Counted from the first letter of the stretch, positions 41,879-50,485 are shown. The stretch is DNA of 64,000 nt from Myxococcota bacterium (GCA_024276675.1 JAJRWT010000063.1:62001-126000), one strand, 5' to 3'. Notes: generated by a model from the letters alone, not told the origin. A program made the numbers and translations.

Positions 41879-42556
41879 ATGCCCAATTCAAAACCAGGAT
41901 TGCTGGGTCGAAAGATCGGTATGACACAGATCTTCAGCAAGACAGGCGATGCCATCCCCGTGACCGCCATCGAACTCGGTCCCAACAAGGTCATCCAGCT
42001 AAAGAAAGCCAACGGAAAAGACGGCTACGACGCCGTGCAGCTCGGTTTCGGCACTCAAAAGCCATCACGCAAGACCAAAGCCGAGTTGGGGCACTTCGCA
42101 AAGGCCGGCCTGGAGCCCCAGCGCTTTGTCCGAGAAATCCGTCTTGATTCCGAGCACATATCACTCTACAGAGCTGACAAACCCGTGGAGATCTCAGACA
42201 TCTTTGAAGAAGGCCAACTGGTAGACATTACAGGTACCAGCAAGGGTCGTGGCTTTTCCGGAGTCATGAGGCGCTACGGCTTTCGGGGTTTCACCCGCAC
42301 ACACGGCACCCACGAGTTCTTCCGCCATGGGGGTTCCATAGGTACTCGCTTGACTCCAGGTATGGTATTGAAGGGCAAAAAAATGCCTGGTCACATGGGT
42401 GCTCGGAAAGTAACCATTCAAAACCTCAAGATAGTCTCCATTGACTCCAACGAAAACCTGCTTTTTGTTAGCGGTGGCGTCCCCGGCCCCAACGGGGGCC
42501 TCGTGGTGGTCCGACGGGCTATCCACTCCAGCCAAGCACTGCCAACGGCTCCCTGA
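41879..42556 (+). CDS. rplC: Ribosomal protein L3
   Basis: The 225-residue product starts GLLGRKIGMTQIF and shows the L3 core motifs KGRGFSGVMRRY, TPGMVLKGKKMPGHMG and VTIQNLKIV, so it is a full-length 50S protein that binds 23S rRNA near the peptidyl-transferase centre. A GGAGG site lies just before the ATG. It is not in an S10 operon: the neighbours are a lipoprotein gene and a PgsA-like gene, with no rpsJ, rplD or rplW. In the loop before TPG the sequence is SIGTRL, so the Gln that PrmB methylates in E. coli L3 (SIGQNQ) is absent. THGTHEFFRHGG is also divergent from the usual HG-x-S-x-HR form. Confidence 0.93.
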   Translation: MPNSKPGLLGRKIGMTQIFSKTGDAIPVTAIELGPNKVIQLKKANGKDGYDAVQLGFGTQKPSRKTKAELGHFAKAGLEPQRFVREIRLDSEHISLYRADKPVEISDIFEEGQLVDITGTSKGRGFSGVMRRYGFRGFTRTHGTHEFFRHGGSIGTRLTPGMVLKGKKMPGHMGARKVTIQNLKIVSIDSNENLLFVSGGVPGPNGGLVVVRRAIHSSQALPTAP

Positions 42557-42656
42557 CCCGCCCAGGCAATGTTCCATGGGGCGGCTGGTAAGCCTCGGGG
42601 TACGCATGGCTGAGGCATTGCAGCGTCAGGCCGCGACATGCGCCATGTGATTCGTG

Positions 42657-43427
42657 TCAGGCAAGCGGCTGGTTGTCGCGGCGCTCCCAGTCCAGCAAGG
42701 CAGCCACGAAAAACCTGCTGTAATCGATGAACGACCAGAGAGTCATTCCGGTTACCAGCAGCATGGCGTAGAATGACCATCTCTCCACGTCCAGGGGTAT
42801 CGAGTGCTGGTACAACATGAACAATGCAAGGCCACACACCACCAGGGCCGAGATCGTAGCGGTTAAAAGCGGCCTCTCCCGAATTCGAAAAACCACGAAG
42901 AAGATCACGATTCCCAAGAAAGTGGCGGCCATTATTCCAAACAGGACCGCCTTCACACCAGGTCCGGGGGGCAGAGCCACCAGGCTCCTGTAGGCAAGCA
43001 TGATGATGATCAAGATGGCACCATATGCCTGGAAATTGGCCTTGATCTTGCCCCATGGTCTGGCAGCCATGACAAAGCCGAAAGAAGCCGCGACGGTTCG
43101 GTAGTACGCCACGCAGATGGTGCAGCAGAACAACAGTATGACCATCCACAGATCCACCACGCCAACCGCGAGGAATGCCATGTAGATGCTCACGTGGAAC
43201 AGAGTGTCTGCCAGGGGATCCAGGAGCTTGCCGATGTCGGATACCACGCCGGTCTTGCGAGCGATATATCCATCTGTGAGATCGAAGATCTCGCTTATGG
43301 ACGTGAGTGCCAGGGCCATGAATGCCCCGATACTGCCACCATCGACTATTCCCCACACGACAAAGGGAATCAATACCACTCGAGCAGCACTCAACAGGTT
43401 CGGTACTGTGTAGATATTCAGCTTCAT
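42657..43427 (-). CDS. CDP-alcohol phosphatidyltransferase, PgsA-like
   Basis: The 256-residue integral membrane enzyme carries the complete CDP-OH signature D-x2-DG-x2-AR-x8-G-x3-D-x3-D, seen as DLTDGYIAR followed by G, D and D in GKLLDPLAD. It begins NIYTVPNLLSAARV, as PgsA enzymes do. It would make phosphatidylglycerol phosphate from CDP-diacylglycerol and glycerol 3-phosphate, or use a related alcohol. It is longer than typical PgsA (about 185-200) owing to two extra C-terminal helices. Its ATG overlaps the stop of the upstream methyltransferase gene by 4 bp (ATGA), an unexpected pairing. Confidence 0.85.
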   Translation of the reverse strand: MKLNIYTVPNLLSAARVVLIPFVVWGIVDGGSIGAFMALALTSISEIFDLTDGYIARKTGVVSDIGKLLDPLADTLFHVSIYMAFLAVGVVDLWMVILLFCCTICVAYYRTVAASFGFVMAARPWGKIKANFQAYGAILIIIMLAYRSLVALPPGPGVKAVLFGIMAATFLGIVIFFVVFRIRERPLLTATISALVVCGLALFMLYQHSIPLDVERWSFYAMLLVTGMTLWSFIDYSRFFVAALLDWERRDNQPLA

Positions 43428-44707
43428 CGCCTGGTCTTGAAGATCATTACCGCTTGTTTCGGAAGAAAGTCATCTATACTGCGATAGAGCGAGAATCCAG
43501 CATTCTCTACCAGAGACTTCAAGGCATCCCGTCCCAGATCAATGGGATCGTCTTCTTCTGTTTCAGCACTGTCCACGAGAATGAAAACTCCATCGGGCTT
43601 CAGAGCCTTTCGGACATTTGCAAGAAAGGGCAGTAGATTGCTTGTGGGGTCATCTGCGGAGAAATCAAGGGACGCAAAGAGTACGTCCCGAAAGGTCTCA
43701 CAGAGGAACAGGACATCCAGCGATTCCGAAGCGATATTGATGTTGGTAGGAGCGGAGCGAACCGCATCGATGTTGGTGTAACCGTCGTACTCGATCTTGT
43801 ATTCGAGAAAATCGACGAACAGCGGATCGATTTCGACAGCATGCACCATACCCGCATCCCCGACAACCCGGGCGAATGGGAATGAGAAATACCCTATTCC
43901 AGCCCCGATGTCGGCCACGTTCATTCCCGGTTCGATGCCCAGTTCTCTTGCAAACTGTTCCGGGCTGACACCAGCCTTGCCGTGACTCTGCCAACGTGCC
44001 AGCCTGTCGCTCCCCCTGGCGGGCCAGGTGATGCGCTCAAACACCCTGTAGTAGGCCGGCGGCTCCAGCGATGTCAAGTCCCGTTCGCCGCAATCCACCG
44101 TGGATGCCTGGACTGCAGCGCCGTCCAACACGGGACCCACCAGTGGATCCCTTCCGGGGCGATCCGGACGCTTCCCCTCGCGGCTTCTGATGCAGGCCAT
44201 GATCTCATGAACCCTGAAAAGGCCATTGACTTCGTCTGTGCTCCTCCTGAAAAAGTAACGGTAGTCTGCCTCGCGATCCCGCCCGGCCCTGGAAAGTACA
44301 CGGCCTTCGGCTTCTTTGTCGCCAAGAAGGCGCTCTGTGTACGCCAACAGGAACCATCCATACGTATACCCAGGCCAGGTTTCGGTGAGCTGGGCGGCCA
44401 GACGATGCGCCTGGTTGAGCAAACCAGGGTCGCCGGCCGACGAATGACGCAGCAAAAGGGCCTCGATACGTACCGCGGTCTGGTCCACGTAGTCTCCGGT
44501 GGGGCCGGAATCAAGTGAAATACCATCCGTGGAAAGTGGTACTTCTTGCTCGGGACTGGACCGAGAGGACGAAGCCACGCTGTTGGAGCCGGTTCTGTGG
44601 GTCTGCTCCCTCGGTATCGTCTGGGGAGATTTGCTGGCGTCCCGGCAGGCTCCACACACCATCATTACGCAGAAGGCGAGCATGGAGGCTTTACTGCCAG
44701 TGCACAT
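43424..44707 (-). CDS. Class I SAM methyltransferase with an apparent lipoprotein signal
   Basis: The 427-residue product has an N-terminal Lys, a hydrophobic MLAFCVMMVCGA and then Cys-Arg-Asp, which reads as a lipoprotein signal. A Ser/Thr-rich linker and an unknown helical domain (about 75-220) follow. The C-terminal methyltransferase (about 245-420) has motif I VADIGAGIGYFSFPFA, acidic VHAVEIDP and a post-II LLPFLANVRKALKPDG. Class I methyltransferases need SAM and normally act in the cytoplasm, so an export signal is puzzling. The ATG at 44707 has GGAG upstream. It is coupled to the PgsA-like gene by a 4-bp overlap, so lipid metabolism is one possibility. If translation starts downstream the protein would be cytoplasmic. 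Confidence 0.75.
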   Translation of the reverse strand: MCTGSKASMLAFCVMMVCGACRDASKSPQTIPREQTHRTGSNSVASSSRSSPEQEVPLSTDGISLDSGPTGDYVDQTAVRIEALLLRHSSAGDPGLLNQAHRLAAQLTETWPGYTYGWFLLAYTERLLGDKEAEGRVLSRAGRDREADYRYFFRRSTDEVNGLFRVHEIMACIRSREGKRPDRPGRDPLVGPVLDGAAVQASTVDCGERDLTSLEPPAYYRVFERITWPARGSDRLARWQSHGKAGVSPEQFARELGIEPGMNVADIGAGIGYFSFPFARVVGDAGMVHAVEIDPLFVDFLEYKIEYDGYTNIDAVRSAPTNINIASESLDVLFLCETFRDVLFASLDFSADDPTSNLLPFLANVRKALKPDGVFILVDSAETEEDDPIDLGRDALKSLVENAGFSLYRSIDDFLPKQAVMIFKTRR

Positions 44708-44905
44708 CTGTTCTCACTCCTGCTGGACCCCAACGCGAAAGTCCTGTAGTCCCAGCGTAGCACAGTTGGAGCACTCAACAATCCACCTGGCTCATTGTTT
44801 CAGGCAAAGCCGGGCCTGCAGGTCGATTACACTGAAGCGAGAGCCGGCTGGGAGCCGGGTCTTCTGGTTGTTGCATGACGGGAATCCAGGAAAGAACCCT
44901 GGGAG

Positions 44906-46171
44906 CTAGCCGGCTTCGCTGCTGTCCAGTGCGTTTCCGCAGTCGGAATCCAGACCGTCCACCTGCGAGTCCTTGTCGTTGTCAATGCCGTCGTTGCACT
45001 CCGTAGAGCCAAAACCAAGCTCTTCTTCGCCGTCCCAGCAGTCTGGGTCGTCGGCATCGATCCAGGTGTCCTTGTCGTTGTCCAGTCCATCTGAGCAAGC
45101 CGAGGGGGCGGCACCGGTTTCGCTGTCGTCCAGTGCACTCTCACAATCGGGATCGAGTCCGTCCACCAGTGAATCGCCATCGTTGTCGAGACCGTCGTTG
45201 CACTCACTGGAACCAAAGCCTGCTTCTTCGTCACCATCCCAGCAATCCGGGTCGTCGGCATCGGTCCAGGTGTCCTTGTCGTTGTCCAATCCGTCTGAAC
45301 AGTCTGTAGAGACCTCGCCGGCCTCGCTGTCGTCCAGTGCACTCTCGCAATCGGGATCGAGACCGTCCACCAGTGAATCGCCGTCGTTGTCGAGACCGTC
45401 GTTGCACTCACTCGAACCCAGGCCGATCTCGAATTCCCCACTCAGGCAGTCGGGATCATCGGTATCGGTCCAGGTGTCCTTGTCGTTGTCCACACCGTCC
45501 GAGCAGTCCCCGGTGGTGCCGGTATCCACCTCGGTGGGGGTAAAGTAGAAATTCACTTCGTAGGAAGATGTACTGGCCACAACTTCCGAAATAGCCACGA
45601 GGGTTCTTTCGTTCTCTGAGGCCGTAATCCACTGCGCGGTTTCGGCTTCGGCCGGGCCGAAGGCATTGGCACAGGTCTTCTGGTCCTTGGAGCCGCAATC
45701 GCTGGCGTTGTAGACCGTGATGATGGGATCGCCATCGCTACCGGGTGTGGCGGTTACCTGGAGGATCGCCGTGGTTTCCGTTTCCACCAGGAAGATGATG
45801 TCGCGTGTGGTGTTGTTGCCGGTGCCCTCGGCACAGGTAGAGTAGACGTCCGTTTCGTCCTGGTATGCACGATCAGCCGTTGCCGAGATGGTGGCTTCTC
45901 CGGTCTGCCCTACAAAGTCGACGTGCCATGGTCGCGAGCAGGAACCCTTTTCGATGTCGGTGTCGGTGTCCATATCGGCATCTCCGTCGGCATCGCTGTC
46001 GGTGTCGGAATCGGTGTCGGTGTCGGTGTCGGTTTCGGAAGCTGCGCTGTCGCTGTCTTTGGGGGTACCGTTGCCACTGGGGAAACAACCCGCGAAACCG
46101 GTGATGAACAGCAGCATGGAAGCAGGTAGCAGCGACACTCCCAGGTGGAGGGTATTTCTGGAACAGGTCAT
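44906..46171 (-). CDS. MopE-like repeat lipoprotein
   Basis: The 421-residue product has a signal peptide ending FITGFAGC (lipobox), then an Asp/Ser/Thr low-complexity tract (DTDTDTDSDTDSDADGDAD). A beta domain of about 150 residues (WHVDFVGQTGEATISATAD to YEVNFYFTP) follows, then six alternating Cys-rich segments of the CSDGLDNDKDTWTD and CNDGLDNDGDSLVDGLDPDC type. These putative-metal-binding repeats occur in MopE and in many myxobacterial surface proteins; the Asp-rich DxDNDxD loops suggest calcium. It is 9 bp upstream of the HD-GYP gene end on the same strand but the two need not be functionally linked. Confidence 0.82.
   Translation of the reverse strand: MTCSRNTLHLGVSLLPASMLLFITGFAGCFPSGNGTPKDSDSAASETDTDTDTDSDTDSDADGDADMDTDTDIEKGSCSRPWHVDFVGQTGEATISATADRAYQDETDVYSTCAEGTGNNTTRDIIFLVETETTAILQVTATPGSDGDPIITVYNASDCGSKDQKTCANAFGPAEAETAQWITASENERTLVAISEVVASTSSYEVNFYFTPTEVDTGTTGDCSDGVDNDKDTWTDTDDPDCLSGEFEIGLGSSECNDGLDNDGDSLVDGLDPDCESALDDSEAGEVSTDCSDGLDNDKDTWTDADDPDCWDGDEEAGFGSSECNDGLDNDGDSLVDGLDPDCESALDDSETGAAPSACSDGLDNDKDTWIDADDPDCWDGEEELGFGSTECNDGIDNDKDSQVDGLDSDCGNALDSSEAG
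44913..45530 (-). repeat. Three ~205-bp tandem repeats in the MopE-like gene
   Basis: Corresponding points (cgttgcactc) recur at about 44990, 45195 and 45402, giving periods near 205 bp. Each unit encodes one CSDGLDNDKDTW segment and one CNDGLDNDGDS segment, about 68 residues. The first two units from the protein N-side are more alike than the last. Confidence 0.75.
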
Positions 46172-46180
46172 GGTTCTTCC

Positions 46181-47845
46181 TTATTTATTTTGATTCCACA
46201 CGGTCGTAGAGACGTATTTCGCGGGATCTACATCGTCCACCAGTTCCGGTCTGGTGGGGCGGATGTATTCATCTGCATAACGCTGGAATATCCTCTCGCG
46301 AATGAAAACGTCAAAAAGATCTGGATCTATGTGGTTTTCTTCCTTCATTTTCGCCAGGATATCCACCGCCATCGACAGGGATGTGGGATGGTCCTTCTTG
46401 TAGGGGCGATCGTTGGCGGTAAGGGCCTCGAAGATATCGGCAATTCCCATGATCCTGGCCTGCCAGGACATCTGCTCCCTGGTCAAACCCCTGGGATAAC
46501 CGTTCCCGTCCATTCTTTCGTGATGACAACCGGCGAATTCGGGTACTCGAGACAGGTAGTTGGGATAAGGCAGAGATTCGAGCATTTTCTGGGTTACAAC
46601 TATGTGTTCCTGTATAACCTCTCGCTCGCGGGAATTGAGCGTACCCCGTTGGATGCATAGGTTTTCCACTTCGTCCGGTGACAGAAAAAGCGCGGTCTGC
46701 CCGCTGGAATCGGTCCAGGTATAGTTGGCAATTATCTGGATGCGCTCACGTTCCACCGGGCCAATGAACTCGGCGCCGATATTGCACCGGCGAATGAAAG
46801 CACGGTCTTCGTCCAGCTCGGCCAGGCGAGCCAGGAAGCGCTGTCGGGCCTGCCCGGTGTCATGTTCCAACGAGCCACTGGGGTTCTCCATGGCGGAAAT
46901 CCTGACCTTGAGGTACTCCAGCTCGGCGTCGCGTTTCAGGACTTCGAAGCGGGTATCCAGGAGGTGGATCCTGTCGAATATGGTCTCGAGCTTGGTGGCC
47001 TTGTCGACGACGTATTCCGGAGTGGTGACCTTCCCACAGTCATGCAGCCACGCTGCGATTGCCAACTCCTGGCGTTCTTCGTCGGTCATTGAAAAATCCC
47101 GCAGCGGACCTTCGGTGGTACGTTCAGCCGCCTCGGCGAGCATCATGGCCAGTACCGGGACACGACGGCAATGGCCCCCGGTATAGGGAGACTTGTCGTC
47201 GATCGCGCCGGCGATCAACTCTATGAAGGCCTGGAACAGATGCCTGTGTTCCGCGATGAGACGCTTGTTGGTGAGAGAAATGGCTGCCTGGGACGCGAGG
47301 GATTCGGCAAGAAGCTGATCATCAGTTCCAAAGGGTACAATCTCGCCAGTGGTTCTATCGACTGCATTGATGAGCTGCAGCACGCCGATGAGTTGGTCTT
47401 CGTGATCGCGCATGGGAACGGTCAAGAAGGAGCGCGAGCGATATCCGGTCCTCTTGTCGAACTTTCGGGTACCAGAAAAGTCGAATTCATCCGAATGGTA
47501 GCTATCGGGAATGTTGACGGTCTTTCCGGTGACGGCGGCGCAGGTGGCCACCATCTTGAGGTTGGGCTGCCCATCCGTGTCGTACAGCCTGAGTGGAGCG
47601 AACTTGATGGGCTTGCCACTGCTCCCTCCCAGGTACATTCCCAGGGAATCGGAAATCATGATCTCGAAGCTCAGTCTGTCGTCCCGACACAAGTAGAGCG
47701 TACCGCCGTCGGCATCGGTGAGTTCCTTGGCATTTTTCAGGATCAGCTCCAACAATCGCCCATGGTCCTTTTCGGCGGACAAGGCGATTCCCACCCTCGA
47801 GAGCTTGGCCAGGATATTGAGTGGAATGTGCTTCAATGGGTCCAT
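46181..47845 (-). CDS. GAF / HD-GYP phosphodiesterase
   Basis: The 554-residue cytoplasmic protein has an N-terminal GAF domain (about 15-195, DADGGTLYLCRDD, RSRSFLTVPMRDHEDQLIGVLQLINA). The C-terminal HD-GYP domain has HDCGK for the HD pair and HHERMDGNGYP for the GYP loop, so it should hydrolyse c-di-GMP or a related cyclic dinucleotide. An insertion of about 100 residues between the HD and the HHE block (LKRDAELEYLKVRISAME) is longer than usual. ATG at 47845, with a GTG one codon earlier. It is the last gene of the strand run that begins with the methyltransferase/GyrB-fusion genes, 190 bp downstream of the fusion. Confidence 0.88.
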   Translation of the reverse strand: MDPLKHIPLNILAKLSRVGIALSAEKDHGRLLELILKNAKELTDADGGTLYLCRDDRLSFEIMISDSLGMYLGGSSGKPIKFAPLRLYDTDGQPNLKMVATCAAVTGKTVNIPDSYHSDEFDFSGTRKFDKRTGYRSRSFLTVPMRDHEDQLIGVLQLINAVDRTTGEIVPFGTDDQLLAESLASQAAISLTNKRLIAEHRHLFQAFIELIAGAIDDKSPYTGGHCRRVPVLAMMLAEAAERTTEGPLRDFSMTDEERQELAIAAWLHDCGKVTTPEYVVDKATKLETIFDRIHLLDTRFEVLKRDAELEYLKVRISAMENPSGSLEHDTGQARQRFLARLAELDEDRAFIRRCNIGAEFIGPVERERIQIIANYTWTDSSGQTALFLSPDEVENLCIQRGTLNSREREVIQEHIVVTQKMLESLPYPNYLSRVPEFAGCHHERMDGNGYPRGLTREQMSWQARIMGIADIFEALTANDRPYKKDHPTSLSMAVDILAKMKEENHIDPDLFDVFIRERIFQRYADEYIRPTRPELVDDVDPAKYVSTTVWNQNK

Positions 47846-48032
47846 CACCTTTTCAGGGCAGTTGGATCAGGCCACGTTGAGTCCCGCCGTTACCGGGCCA
47901 GTCGGTTCCCGGAAAGGACGCCCCCACCTGCTCCAGAATATCCGTTGCACGCTCAATTCGCCATCGATGCGTTCAGCCGAAGCCCTGAGCATGGCAACTT
48001 CTGCCTGGAGACCGAATCCGGCCAGCGCAGCA

Positions 48033-50042
48033 TCACTGGAAAAAGCCTTCGCCGGGTTTGAAACAGGAAAAAACGGCCCAACGCCACTGGTCACGGATCT
48101 CTCCGGAGGGGAGAATCTCGAAGGGATGAACAGCCCTGGCTTCGGCAGGAGCGTTGTAGAAGAGATCGCGGATCTCGTGCCGGTGAAGGTTCGTGGTTTC
48201 ATGGGTGTCGATCCAGAGATCAATTGATTCCCAGAGCAGGTATTCCTTCATCTGAATGTTGACGAATCCTGCCCCCTGTAGTAGACGCCGGAAGTCTTCT
48301 TCCTGGAAGTTGTTGAAAAAGAGGGGTTGCTTCTTTTTGAAGATACGAAACATCCAGGCGGCATCCATGGCACCGTAAGGGATTATCTGCCCTACGATGA
48401 ATTGCCCCCCAGGCTCCAGCACACGGTATATTTCGGAGACGGGTTTTTCTGGATGGGGAAGAAGGTGAAGCACCTCGCGGTTCACCACCAGGCCGAAGGA
48501 TTCGTCTTTGTAGGGTAGATCGTACACGGTTCCCTGGTGGACCTCGTCGAGTCGCTCCTTTGCCAACTCGATCATCTGGGGAGTGAGGTCCAGGCCTACC
48601 ATCTCGCCCACCCTGCCCTTGAAGGCCGCTCCCACGACCCCGCTCCCACAGCACACATCCAGCATCCTGGTGTTCCCGGCCTTCTTGCACAGGTCGGCGT
48701 GCAGGCCCAGCAAGCCCTTGTCGGTTATCCATGTCGCAGATTCATGCCAGTTCCGAGAACGTATCCCAAACTGCTTCTGGTAGACCTCTTCGGTGACCCT
48801 GGTGTCGATACTGTGAAAGCGCGCAGTCTCCGCGGCTCGTCGGGCAGCCTGGCGAGCACGGGTTGCCTCCAGTGCCCGGCCGACAATCTGCACCGCCAGG
48901 CGCGGATCATCCTTGAAGGCGGCAGCCAGATGCCTGCCCACCACCAGCTCCACCAGCTTCTTCAAGTCGCGATTGCTCAAGCGAGTCTTGGTTTGCCCTT
49001 CGAACTGTGGGTTGGGCATCAAGATGGACATGACACAGGTCAACCCCTCGAGAATATCGAAAATTGCGATCTTCTCGCCATTTTCGGCAGCGATCATTCC
49101 CGCTTGATCGGCATAGTCGTTGATCACGCGGTTCAGGGCAGCCTTCAGACCATTGACATGCGTGCCGCCATAGATTGTGTTGATACTGTTGACAAAGCTG
49201 ATGACATCGTCTGCATATGCTGTGGTCCATTGCATGGCCAACTCGATCTCGACGCCGTCCATGCTGTCCAGGATGTGTATGGGCCTGGGATGAAGAACTG
49301 TTCGGGACCGGTTGATGTGCTCCACGTAACCGAAGATTCCACTCTGGTACTGGAAACCTTGGGTCCTGCCCGTTCGCTGGTCTTCTATGGTGATGAGAAT
49401 CCCTGGATGCAGGTAGGCCAGCTCCTCCAGACGCTTGGACAGAGTGGCATAGGAAAACGCTCGGGCTTGTTGAAAAATGGATGCGTCCGGTAGAAATCGT
49501 AATAATGTTCCCCGCTTTTCCGTGGGGCCGATGACCTGGACTCCCGAAAGCGGGACTCCCCTGGCGTAGTGTTGGCGGTAGTGGATCCCGTCTATCCAGA
49601 CCTCAAGCTCAAGCCACTCGGAAAGCGCGTTCACACAAGAGATACCCACGCCGTGCATTCCAGCGGAGACCTGGTAGCTGCCCTTCTTGAACTTTCCACC
49701 GGAATGCAAGGTGGTGAGCACCACCTCACAGGCCGGCTTCCCGTGCTCAGGATGGATGCCCACCGGTATACCGCGCCCGTTGTCTTCGATGGCACATGAG
49801 CCGTCTGCGCCCACGGTGATGGCAATCCTGCTGCAAAAACCCGCTTGTGATTCATCTATGGAATTGTCTACCACCTCATAGACCAGGTGGTGCAGGCCCT
49901 CCTGTCCGATGGAGCCTATGTACATGGAGGGGTTTTTCCGCACTGCCTCGAGACCGGGCAGGACCGTTATGCTGCTGGCATCGTATGAATGGAGCACGTG
50001 TATGGGATCCGGAGCAGCCCTTGTGGAATTGTGTTCAGACAT
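48033..50042 (-). CDS. GyrB-type ATPase/transducer fused to a SAM methyltransferase, without TOPRIM
   Basis: The 669-residue product starts as a type IIA topoisomerase B subunit: LPGLEAVRKNPSMYIGS (29-44), N-box EVVDNSIDES (56-65), DNGRGIP (87-93), ATP lid GGKF to GMHGVGISCVNALS (115-141), and transducer lysine loop QTKTRL (350-355). Catalytic Glu56, Asn60 and Lys352 are all present, so ATP-driven dimer closure should work. After the transducer helix (IVGRALEATRARQAARRAAE, 386-405), where TOPRIM and EGDSAGG would follow, the chain instead becomes a class I methyltransferase (about 411-669) with motif I LDVCCGSG (461-468) and VGLDLTPQM. This domain is paralogous to the methyltransferase two genes upstream, sharing FKGRV-x3-VGLD. 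The ATG overlaps the rubrerythrin-like stop as TGATG. It cannot be a gyrase; substrate unknown. Confidence 0.9.
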   Translation of the reverse strand: MSEHNSTRAAPDPIHVLHSYDASSITVLPGLEAVRKNPSMYIGSIGQEGLHHLVYEVVDNSIDESQAGFCSRIAITVGADGSCAIEDNGRGIPVGIHPEHGKPACEVVLTTLHSGGKFKKGSYQVSAGMHGVGISCVNALSEWLELEVWIDGIHYRQHYARGVPLSGVQVIGPTEKRGTLLRFLPDASIFQQARAFSYATLSKRLEELAYLHPGILITIEDQRTGRTQGFQYQSGIFGYVEHINRSRTVLHPRPIHILDSMDGVEIELAMQWTTAYADDVISFVNSINTIYGGTHVNGLKAALNRVINDYADQAGMIAAENGEKIAIFDILEGLTCVMSILMPNPQFEGQTKTRLSNRDLKKLVELVVGRHLAAAFKDDPRLAVQIVGRALEATRARQAARRAAETARFHSIDTRVTEEVYQKQFGIRSRNWHESATWITDKGLLGLHADLCKKAGNTRMLDVCCGSGVVGAAFKGRVGEMVGLDLTPQMIELAKERLDEVHQGTVYDLPYKDESFGLVVNREVLHLLPHPEKPVSEIYRVLEPGGQFIVGQIIPYGAMDAAWMFRIFKKKQPLFFNNFQEEDFRRLLQGAGFVNIQMKEYLLWESIDLWIDTHETTNLHRHEIRDLFYNAPAEARAVHPFEILPSGEIRDQWRWAVFSCFKPGEGFFQ

Positions 50043-50485
50043 CACTGATCTTTTTCTTTGGATGAATAGATGACCTTCTCCATGGCTTCGTGGAGTCGCT
50101 CCACGTGGGCCTGCTTCAACTTGGCCAGGGTGTCGAACCAACTCGCGATATCGGGGAAGCCTTCCTTTCGAGCCGCTTCTGCCATTTCGGGGTAGATCTT
50201 GTTGTGTTCACGTATTTCGGCGGCAATGGCTGAAGCCAGGTTCGAGTCGGTCACGCCCATGGGCATGTCGGTCTGGGGATCGCCAACTCGCCTCAGGAAA
50301 TCCAGGTGGCCGTGAGCATTGCAGCTTCCACCTTCGGCCATTTCGTGGAGCAACTGGGAAAGATCGGGATAGCCCTCTATTTCGGCAATCTTGGCGAAAT
50401 AGAGGTACTTGTGGGCCGTCTGGGCTTCGGCTTCGAAGGCCCGCTTGAGATTCTCGTGGGTGGCAAGACCCCTTAGTTCAGTCAT
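50042..50485 (-). CDS. Degenerate rubrerythrin-like four-helix protein
   Basis: The 147-residue product aligns along its length with rubrerythrin-family ferritin-like proteins: FEAEAQTAHKYLYFAKIAEIEGYPD, then AHGHLDFLRRVGDP, then EIREHNKIYPEMAEAARKEGF, then TLAKLKQAH. Both ExxH motifs that bind the diiron centre are missing: the first reads GGSCNAHGH where a typical homologue has GETGHAFGH, and the second reads KQAH with Lys in place of Glu. No rubredoxin domain is present. It may be a scaffold or a redesigned metal site (CNAHGH offers Cys and His). A GAGG site precedes the ATG. Its stop is fused to the start of the GyrB-methyltransferase gene (TGATG), strong evidence for coupled translation. 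Confidence 0.85.
   Translation of the reverse strand: MTELRGLATHENLKRAFEAEAQTAHKYLYFAKIAEIEGYPDLSQLLHEMAEGGSCNAHGHLDFLRRVGDPQTDMPMGVTDSNLASAIAAEIREHNKIYPEMAEAARKEGFPDIASWFDTLAKLKQAHVERLHEAMEKVIYSSKEKDQ

Noticed and set aside
44973..45548. Ser/Pro-rich 191-codon plus-strand frame in the MopE-like gene
   Set aside because: It is the antisense reading of the Asp-rich repeats.
47870..47993. A 41-codon minus-strand frame starting MLRASAERIDGEL downstream of the GyrB fusion
   Set aside because: No ribosome site or family; it lies in a 187-bp gap and may be chance, although its charged sequence is not obviously junk.
48033..50042. Annotation as DNA gyrase subunit B or ParE
   Set aside because: TOPRIM and the EGDSAGG motif are missing and a methyltransferase takes their place, so no topoisomerase activity is possible.
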